From Fusarium oxysporum f. sp. lycopersici 4287 (taxonomy: Eukaryota; Ascomycota; Sordariomycetes; Hypocreales; Nectriaceae), in assembly GCF_000149955.1 (NCBI RefSeq), contig NC_030990.1, forward strand, positions 1,842,502 through 1,906,501: 64,000 nucleotides of DNA, written 5' to 3'. Below, one piece after another: positions 55,822-64,000 of this stretch. The number at the start of each line of letters is the position of its first letter. Positions within the stretch are counted from its first letter, which is position 1. Both the position numbers and the translations under genes were made by a program. The notes beneath the pieces are model-generated. The model made no database searches. It worked only from the letters and a program-made list of their open reading frames with translations, and was not told where the DNA came from.

Positions 55822-58795
55822 TGAGACTACAAGGACAGAATAAAACAAAATGCTTGCATTAGTGCCACAAAGGATTTATTTTTTGAGAATTACCAGAGAA
55901 TTGCATGTTTGCAACTTAGATATGCCACTTTTTAACACAACCTTATACGACAGAGCTTACAACAACGCAATTACTCCTCAAAATCCCTTTCTCTACAAAT
56001 GCCACTCCATCGGACCTCCTGATGTTTCTGCTCCAGCCTCATTTGGACGCGGATAAGACGGAATTTCATGGCCTGCTTGCCTTCCAAATGTCTGCCTTTC
56101 AGGCTGAACCAGCAACACGACGGAAGAAATGGAAAGATGGTGTTGATGCGTTGTACACTTGCTGCGCGCTGTGGGGTTATGGCGGCAAAAGCGTCTGCAT
56201 GCCCAACCGCATTGAAGCCCCAGAAGCATCAGAGTTTTTGACATGCAGGACGTCAAACATACAATGCAATGTAATGCAACGCAAGACCTAGACAGCGGGC
56301 ATGTGTTTGTATGGACAGAAACACCCCGATTGACGAGGCTTGCCCACCGGTTGCATTAACTGGCCATATGTACCTTCGTGTCGGACCACTGTTGATGATG
56401 GTGATACCTTTTGAGGAGAAAATGAGGAAATTTCCGCACACTCAATCTGTCTGCAACTCATGGCTTTTGCGAGAGTTACATCATATTTCATGCCTCAACT
56501 GAAGACGTGTGCATCAAGGCGAACTGCATGAGAATAAGAAAACCAAAGGATGACAAAGATAGTACGATGGACAGCTGGCGTTTTCATGTGTATGCAACGT
56601 CAATCAAAGTTACATGTCTGTTTGATCTTCACCGAGATCTGAAAAGAGTTTGATCGATATGGGGCAGCGTAGCCATGAACTGCAAGTCATCAGTTGCTGC
56701 CTTCACTCCGACAACTCTCCACCACCCTGTCAAGAGTAACAGCATCATAATGACCTTGTGGGGGCTAGTGCATTCCTCTCGCGCAGCAGATCGGTTGTTG
56801 ACATGCAGAAGCCATAATATGTACTTCTGACTGGTTGATACCGCACTCAGGTCCCCTCTTCAAATGGAGGCCCTACGGCACAGCGGTCGTTCCAATGCTC
56901 TATCAGACGCTTGTTGTTCCATGAAAATATGATCTCTGGAATGGCTTTGATGAGATCGAGTCCAGTCAGACCTGAAGGACAGAATGACTGATATTAGTGG
57001 CTCACTGATAACGCCTTCACAGGCTTGTTTGTTACTGAAAACCGTTGTCGTGTGGTTCTCTGGTAGCTATCAAACCGTGATGAACTGGGTATAAGATCTT
57101 CAGGGACTCTTATCATCGCAGCACATCAATAAAAGATCTGCCACTTTTCGTGGTCATACCACCAAGTCATCCCTTAACGCACATTGCCGGCTTCACATTG
57201 ACTGTGCCAGGGGGCGGTCAGCAGGAACTTTGATGAGGCTATCACAGTCGTTTATCCTAAACAGATGCTGTAACATAAGTTCTTAAGTTGTTTGTGGCTT
57301 GGCTGGCTTGGCTAGGGATGGATGCGTTGGGTTCCAATCATGAGAATGCCTCAACATTTGGCATGAACTCCATATTGCTTACATCGGAAGACTTGCTAAG
57401 GTTTCAGAGGCCCTGATGAGCCTTGAATAAACTAAAGTTCCAAATCAACTGTACGGAACAATGGCATATGATGATAAGGCCTCTATGATTGGTACAATCA
57501 AGCCGTAACTGAGATGACCAACACTCCAGTTTGTCGGGTCCTTGCAGGCATTGGACCAGGTCGTTGACCATGCTTTACAAGGAGGCTGAACTATTTATTG
57601 GACTGCAATTTTTGAGCTAGGCTGAGAACTCGTGGCTAAGTTGTTGGCTTGCATCTGAGGCATACTATGCGGAAGCTTACAGGTTGCGACATACAAATGA
57701 GGCCGACAATGGGTTACCCCAACAACTCAGCCCACACTGAACCCTGGCGATGAAAGCGTGGATACAGTTTTGATGGGTGGCTTGATGAAAAATGCCATTG
57801 TCGAATAAGGAATCAGAGTGCCCCCCCTCTTCTGTTACCGCCCAGGTGGACTTGATCATGACCGGTCAAGTGCCTGATAGTGAGTGAGTGCCTGGACGTC
57901 ATTTTGAGGAGGCATTGGAGATGGGGTCATGTTCGCAGAGATGTGTTTGTTGAAATATCCTGACCCAACAGCACTGCAGTAGAAGGCCTCGTTACAGCGC
58001 ATCTATAGCAGAGCTGATATTGGGTGTAGCACCTGAATGCCCATCTCACACGTTTCCTCGGCCAGTACAGGACAGTAGGTATCACTGTAAACACGGGTTC
58101 TTTTTCGTACGATGGCCCCCCAAGCCAAGGTAGGTGAAAAAGAGTTTGCGACACACCGCCTGGGGCCATGCTCCTGTGTACCCATGGGAGTGTTTGCAGC
58201 AACTTGCCTACCTACTTTCCTAGACAAGCCCAGGGCTTTTGGCTTTAGCGGCTGAAGGAATCAAGGAAGCGAGCAGATGGATGGTCCATCGAGCGAGTAT
58301 TCCTTGTCCGGGTCAGTCGGATTGATATAGCGGTGTCGAAAGGATCGATAGTTATACAGGAACTGGAGCACCTTCTGCAAAAGATCAGCACTGTGTCTGT
58401 AAGCTTTGGTGTAGCTTTCTTGCGAGGGGTTGTATGGCTAATAAACTCCAATGTGCTCCTGAGTTGACTGGGTCCGACACTGAAAGTCCACCATCAAAAA
58501 GGGTTAGATAGAATACGGCCCGAGTTCGTTATCGATAACGTCTAATATGGAAGCGGCCTCCAGAGTAGAGAACCTAAGTAATGGCGCCAGGGTCTAAAGG
58601 TTAACAGTGCGGGTTTAGTTAGTGTGTAGGTTGCTGGGGCCCGGCGCCGCCTTAGGCTTTCAGCCTTGGCCTTGGGTTTGTTGTTGGCGTGTCATTGGAA
58701 ACGAAACATCCATCTAACCTCACTTCCACCTCCATCCACCACCAGCAAAACTGACCAAGTTTCTTTACCTTGCCAAAATTGATCAACGCAACTTG
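55822..58795. other. Long gene-free stretch
   Basis: About 3 kb with no supported gene. Small frames on both strands overlap one another and show no family signature. Probably distal regulatory sequence of HAP3 or an undetected non-coding transcript. Confidence 0.5.
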
Positions 58796-60141
58796 GCTAA
58801 TTGGATCGCGTCTTGACCGCATATCCCATACTGACCATCTTATCGTCTCGCTTGCTTAATAGCAGCTGCAATCAATCAATTGTAAGTCTCTTTTCCAGAA
58901 AAGAACCCCACGCCCGCTGCTGCACTCCACATATGCACCTCAACTGCGACCACAAGCGAACAACTCAGACACCCTCTCGCTCCTTGCTCCTCGCACTCTC
59001 ACTCACTCTAGCCTCGCCTCCATCGCCACTGAACTCTTTGCTTTCCCCTGCTGGCGAACCCCATCGCGCTCCATCCTCAATCAGTCATCGAATCTACACA
59101 CGCCCCAGCCCCGTCCTCTCCCGAGCTCTTATTGTTCCCTCTGACTCTGGATCTGACGCGATTTGGTAGAACCCCCGCGGCATATTAGAGCTGACATTGG
59201 CGAACGAGACGCTTGCTATTCTCGTGTAACACATTTCTCAAGCTCCGTACCCGGTAGAACCTTCGCACTCCCGTGCAATTCGCCGTTGGTCTCCAGCTAA
59301 ACCGCGACCCGAATCTGCGCCGCTCCGTCCCGTCGATTCTGAGACGCTTCCGGGCGACGTCACTACCTACTGAGGTGTATCGCCATCGCCATCGCTGTTG
59401 ACCTGCGTCCTGCCGTCCTGCGCGTAATTCACTTGGCTGCGCGTATCCTTTGAGCTTCCAACGCGTGTGCTACAGCTTTGGCTTGCGCGCGTCGGCCTTT
59501 GCTCTTGATTTGTATCTATCAGCCGGCTTAGGCCTGTTACAGAACAGCTCGAAGCTCGCGCGACTTGTCTACCTCACTTTGGTTTGTATTCGCTGGACTG
59601 TACGTACCAATATGTCTTTGAATCAAAGCCTCTTCCTGTCCTCCTCCCATACCATGCATGCCCTTAATTCTCTACCGGACCTCGAAGTCATGGTCCCCCG
59701 CCTTCTCTTCACTTGGCTTTACACCGGAGGGGCCCACCCCCCTCCGGTGCCTGCTCCGCTCCGTGTCCTGTATCTTGGTTACCTTAGCCTTACCTCACCT
59801 CACCTCTCCTTGTCTTGACAATAGACATCTACATCAACCACTCCTTACCTCACAAGCACACGCCCCCAAAATTACCCAAGCGGACAGCGTCATAGCCCCA
59901 AGATCCCGGGCCAGGGACCACCTGCATTAGTGACGAGGAACCCTCATCGGTACAGTACTCTTTGATTGACTTTGCACAGCACCGCAGAACCAAGACCCCT
60001 CTTCCTCTCTCGCACACCCTGACGCTTGCAAGCCCTACCATCTGCGACGTGGCCAGGGGACACATCATCGCAAGGTCCAGCTGTGCGAGCCCGAAATCCC
60101 CTTTGACAAAGGACGCTAGCAGCCGCTGCAGGTAGCCAAAT
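58796..60141 (+). promoter_or_regulatory. HAP3 promoter and long pyrimidine-rich leader with upstream ATGs
   Basis: From about 58800 to the HAP3 start the plus strand is C/T-rich (for example 58970-59060 and 59760-59870), like a long fungal 5' UTR. It has several upstream ATGs, including frames near 58932-59169 and 59612-59818. If transcribed together these would act as upstream open frames; transcript start is unknown. Confidence 0.4.
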
Positions 60142-61194
60142 ATGTCGGATTCCCCCCAATCCGCTGCTCCCAAGGAGGTTGACCATGGTGCACCGTCACC
60201 CGACGACGAAGCACAAATGAACGAGCAACAAGACCCACAAGCCGCAAACTCAGCGGGCTACGAGTATGAGGGTGTAAAGGAACAGGATCGATGGTTGCCT
60301 ATAGCCAATGGTAAGTTATCTATCTACAGAGGCATCCTGATATGATTTGTTCGTCTCTTTCTGCGCGAGCTGTTTGACGCCTCAGCCCGCCCAGCCGTGC
60401 ATATCTGGATCCCTCTCATGTCTTGCGATTCGTCCCCCAAATCACCCAAAGCGCCTCGCGCCTCTAAGACCGACAGGGCTGATGAGCTTGATGCTAACAT
60501 TCGAAACTTTGCTCCAGTTGCTCGTATCATGAAAAACGCACTACCTGAAAACGCAAAGATCGCGAAAGAGGCCAAGGAGTGTATGCAAGAATGTGTCAGC
60601 GAATTTATCTCTTTCATCACGAGTGAGGGTGAGTAGTGGCTCCACAACCTTACTGAGACTTGCACTTGAATATCCGAGTCATGTCTTTGATCTGCAGTAT
60701 GCTGACTTGCACAGCGTCGGAGAAATGCCAGCAAGAGAAACGCAAGACCGTAAATGGGGAAGACATTCTTTTCGCCATGACGTCTCTCGGTTTCGAGAAC
60801 TACGCGGAAGCGCTGAAAGTTTATCTCAGCAAGTACAGAGAGGTAAGTCAAATAGTCTACCAGCAGGGACCCTGGATCTGTTGAGTGGATGACTTGCGGG
60901 TATGCCCCTTGTAAGCTTTGTCGTTGAAGGAGCCTATACCGAGTAGCAAGAGAAGTTTGAGGATACTTCTATCATTCAGTTGCTAACGCGAATCACCAAC
61001 AGCAACAGAATCAGTCGAACCGCGATCGAGTGGGGATGGATAGTAATCCACAATGGCTGAATGATGCCAAACCAGAGCCCAGTGCCGTGGGCGAGTTTGG
61101 ACAGGACGGAAACGGCGTCGAGGCTGGGGGTGATCCCAACTACATTTATGCCTCACAACCTGGCCACAATGGCAACGCTGCCGAGGGCTACTAA
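60142..61194 (+). CDS. HAP3: CCAAT-binding factor subunit B (NF-YB/Hap3)
   Basis: Histone-fold subunit of the heterotrimeric CCAAT-binding complex that, in fungi, controls respiration, iron and redox genes. Exons 60142-60310, 60518-60628, 60715-60842 and 61003-61194, 199 aa. Residues about 48-136 are the NF-YB core: [80 protein letters not shown]. The cysteine in the core is the redox-sensitive position of the family. Flanks are acidic and disordered. The last intron can use two AGs 6 nt apart (CAGCAACAG), with or without an extra QQ. The first intron is 207 nt. Confidence 0.95.
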
Positions 61195-62528
61195 AACGCT
61201 GCCTGCGGTGAGGAGCGGACGACGAAGACGAAAGCGGCGAAGCATGGCCTCAACAACCCGCTCCCTGGCCCCAACAGCGATCGTACCAACCTCCACTCGA
61301 ATGGTTCTTCTAACCAGCGGCAGCATACCCCTTCTGAACAGCATAGGTTCATCATATCGGTTGCGAGTATTAGCTCAGTTAATGGTATCGACAGCAACCC
61401 AATCATCTCAAACGCTGCACTCTAATACAAGTGTATTTTTGTCCACAAGAAGCTTTCCCCCGGGATGTGGACGTGGACTTCAGAAACGGTGGCAGACTTA
61501 CATGGTATGAGGAAAAGTTGAGGACGGTATTGTAGGGAAGGGTTGGGAGCATATATGGGAGATATGACTGGGTTGGTGTTCAGAGATAGAGGTGCGATTT
61601 GCGTCTGGTACTTGCCTGCAAGCTTGGGAGCAGTCCCAAAATGATTAGTGCTAATAATCACGACAGTCAGAAAGGGTCTTTGGGAGCAGACTAACGGATA
61701 TGCATTGAGTCCAGAGGCAAGGAGTTTTGGGCCAGTAGTTTTCAGATAAATGAACATCCACATTCTGTTTGTTTCAATATGCGTCTAACTATCTGAGACT
61801 ATGCCTATTATTAATGTTTTGACAGTGGTGATGGCATGAGCTTTGAATGCAAAACGACAGTTCCTAGATGGCGTTTTCTAATAACTCGAGAAAGGATCAT
61901 TTATTTAGGAAGTTGTGATCACGAGAGAAACTTCTCGGGTTTCCCGCAGTTATGGAAGGGTCAATAATCCATCTCAATGGGAACTTGATGGATCGTTGTC
62001 GACACAGGGAATAAGAACAACTGTTGCAATGCATGAAGTGAGGTTGACTTCAGTATCAAGTGTGACGCAATCACTAAAACAAAAGTAGAGTAGCGGAGAA
62101 AATACACCTTTCCTGATTCGGAAGAGCATCGAGGTAATGAGAGGCACGTGTGGTCCCCACCAAAAGTCGTCGAAAATTGGGTACCCTTCAGAAATTGGAA
62201 AAAAAGTTCCAATGGCCACCAGCGCTTAACAATCGACCCTCGAGATTTCTTCATCCTCGCTTCCACAAGGCAAGAAAAGAAAACCGAGCTCTCCATCTTC
62301 CGGCACTTGTGCTGTTGAGACATGCGTATTATGACTACTGATTCTTTTCGGTCAAAGTTTCAACATACTCTTCAGTCCATGATTATACCTTGATTGCCCA
62401 CTTGAAGCACCCCTCTGTTGTTGCCTGAGAGACGCCACCATCACTTCGAGTCAACCATCCCCTCCTCCATCGAGCGACAGCGCACAACGAAGCGAGACAT
62501 CATAAAACACTCAGTAGGGCCTGCATCA
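61195..62528. other. Intergenic between HAP3 and RRN3
   Basis: About 1.3 kb. HAP3 3' UTR, then RRN3 promoter. A minus frame at 62323-61961 (120 codons) is rich in Phe/Leu/Ser without a family signature and is not supported. Confidence 0.6.
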
Positions 62529-64000
62529 ATGAGACCCTTTACACCTGCGACCAGGAATTTCTCTGGTCCTGTTCCAAGGAGCTCCACGCCTGTCCGCTCC
62601 ATCCTCAAGCCTGCATCTGTCTTGGGGAGGAGAAAGGCCGAGTATGCTGGACTAAGCGACCCCGTCGACGCACCCGAGAGCCCCACGAAACGCCGCAAAA
62701 TCTTTATAGACGAAACCCGAAACGTGACGTACGAAGTCGGACGACGGACCATGGATGAGGTGAAGCTCGAAGTCAGGACTGCCCTTGAAGAGCACCTGAG
62801 AGGAAACGATAGTCAATACGACACATTGAAGGAACTCTTCGCTAGCGACAAACAGCGGTACCTACCACCCGTCGTTGGAGAGGAAGATGATACCCTGAAG
62901 CCCCATGAACTACAGGTTTACGTGGTGGCTCTTACTGGATGTGTCCCCATTCTCAAAAACAGGCTCTGTAATGGTCTCGTCCATACTGTTCTGAATTGCT
63001 CCTGGCTTGGACGAGACGATGCCTTCGTGAAAGTGTTTACTCATTTCCTGGCGGCCCTGGTCAGCGCCCAGGGTTCGTACCTGTCACCCGTTCTGATGAT
63101 GATGGTGGGGAAATTCTCCGATAGTCGATCTTCAGTGTGGAGTGTCCCGGATTTCCCTGAGGTCAGCCGCGAGACCATGCGCAATCGACTACACAGCACC
63201 CTGCACTATTTGCTCCAGATGTTTCCTTCCGCAATTTCAGTGCTCGAGGAACTCCTCGTGAGCAAGTTGCCGTTCCACAACGAGTCCATGCGTGTACACA
63301 TGGCGTATGTCGACAACCTTCTTCGTATCAAGGACTATGTGCCCGACTCGCGTGACGAAGTTTTTGATATTATCCTGAAACGAGTTGTCCAGATCGACTC
63401 TCAGATGCAAACCGATCTGGAAGATCTCGACGATGATGTAACTGCTGCCGTCATGTACGCGCTGCGAGAACATTCAGAAGGAGACGAGTGGGAGAACGAT
63501 GACGACTCCGACGACGAGAGCGATGCGGAATCGGTCCACAGCGACGACCCCGATTTCGATGAAAATGTCGCCAGAATCAAGTCGATCAAGGGAAGTGTTG
63601 AAAAGATGGATGCCATGATGGACACACTGTTCAGCGTCTACACTCCTCATTTTACCAACCCTGGGTCGGACACGGCATTCGACATGTTTACTGTCCTATT
63701 ACGCGAGTTTGAACAGCTGGTGCTGCCCACATACAAGTCTCGACACACGCAATTCCTCATTTTTCATTTTGCCCAGATGCATGAGCGCCTCACAGACGCA
63801 TTCTGCGGCCAGCTTATTGCCACTGCGTTCCAGGGCAACACGCCCAACGTCCTCAAACAATCTGCCGCAGCATATCTCGCCAGTTTCGTGGCTCGTGGCG
63901 CCCATCTACCAAGCGGCCTGATCCGAAGTATCTTTGGGCTTCTTTTACATCACTTGGACCAGTACCGCAAGAAATATGAACCCTTATGTCGGGGACCAGA
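62529..64000 (+). CDS. RRN3: RNA polymerase I initiation factor Rrn3 (TIF-IA), cut by right edge
   Basis: Nucleolar factor that binds RNA polymerase I and links it to the promoter-bound core factor for rRNA synthesis. ATG 62529; 490 residues run open to the edge without an intron. After a basic, disordered N-terminus (MRPFTPATRNFSGPVP) the HEAT-like helical body follows: YVVALTGCVPILKNRL, YLLQMFPSAISVLEELLVSK, PFHNESMRVHMAYVDNLLRI, and an acidic loop (EWENDDDSDDESDAESVHSD) of the family before FDMFTVLLREFEQLVLPTYK, HVQF-type QFLIFHFAQ and SYLASFVARGAHLP-like AAAYLASFVARGAHLPSGLI. The end of the gene lies outside the window. Confidence 0.93.
   Translation, partial: MRPFTPATRNFSGPVPRSSTPVRSILKPASVLGRRKAEYAGLSDPVDAPESPTKRRKIFIDETRNVTYEVGRRTMDEVKLEVRTALEEHLRGNDSQYDTLKELFASDKQRYLPPVVGEEDDTLKPHELQVYVVALTGCVPILKNRLCNGLVHTVLNCSWLGRDDAFVKVFTHFLAALVSAQGSYLSPVLMMMVGKFSDSRSSVWSVPDFPEVSRETMRNRLHSTLHYLLQMFPSAISVLEELLVSKLPFHNESMRVHMAYVDNLLRIKDYVPDSRDEVFDIILKRVVQIDSQMQTDLEDLDDDVTAAVMYALREHSEGDEWENDDDSDDESDAESVHSDDPDFDENVARIKSIKGSVEKMDAMMDTLFSVYTPHFTNPGSDTAFDMFTVLLREFEQLVLPTYKSRHTQFLIFHFAQMHERLTDAFCGQLIATAFQGNTPNVLKQSAAAYLASFVARGAHLPSGLIRSIFGLLLHHLDQYRKKYEPLCRGP

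Noticed and set aside
60397..60636. Alternative HAP3 start inside intron 1 ([10 protein letters not shown])
   Set aside because: The sequence before the splice acceptor is unlike NF-YB proteins, while the spliced WLPIANVARIMK junction is the family consensus.
61360..61440. tRNA-like TAGCTCAGTTAATGG (A-box resemblance)
   Set aside because: No B box (GGTTCGA-type) follows and no cloverleaf can be folded; it lies in the HAP3 3' flank.
61061..61510. 149-codon plus-strand frame overlapping the HAP3 end
   Set aside because: It is an alternative frame of the conserved last HAP3 exon plus 3' flank.

Overview
The window looks like a chromosomal segment of a filamentous ascomycete, most likely Hypocreales and probably Fusarium or a close relative. 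This rests on nearly all introns being about 47-75 nt with GT..AG ends, on the compact gene blocks separated by promoters of 0.2-0.4 kb, and on a recognisable Sordariomycete gene set (a long CHD1, a fungal homeodomain protein, a WSC-domain surface protein, a Cys-rich 56-residue protein). The genus is an inference; no search was run. All exon coordinates were worked out by hand from splice sites and reading-frame continuity.

Layout. 1-915: 5' part of an uncharacterised gene leaving the left edge. 1869-6996: CHD1 chromatin remodeller. 6997-14200: accessory-looking stretch with a duplicated structured RNA-like element (9228-9599) behind a TATA box, a small spliced gene candidate, a pseudogene whose three stops could all have arisen by C-to-T change, and a small Myb/SANT gene. 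14198-25137: dense housekeeping block of RLI1 (ribosome recycling), PRP40 (splicing), TRS65 (TRAPPII traffic) and SLD3 (replication initiation). 25138-39294: gene-poor, about 14 kb, centred on a homeobox gene that carries an apparent +1 frameshift. 39295-43353: HAD phosphatase, pyroglutamyl peptidase and the Cys-rich small protein. 43354-50084: kelch protein, TGS1, GRASP, OST2 and a TMEM14 protein. 51346-54254: large secreted WSC surface protein. 54683-55821: divergent CMC2 and prefoldin 2. 55822-60141: long gap and leader of the CCAAT-factor subunit HAP3. 62529-64000: RRN3, cut by the right edge.

Functionally, most genes serve core gene expression (CHD1, PRP40, TGS1, HAP3, RRN3, RLI1) and the secretory pathway (TRS65, GRASP, OST2, WSC protein). 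Four pairs are divergent over short shared promoters (PRP40/TRS65, TGS1/GRASP, OST2/TMEM14, CMC2/prefoldin). There is no sign of a secondary-metabolite cluster, intact transposon, CRISPR array, tRNA or rRNA gene. The most interesting unexplained signal is the pair of C/D-box-like RNA elements at 9228-9599, which share a terminal stem and an internal hairpin whose differing bases keep pairing.
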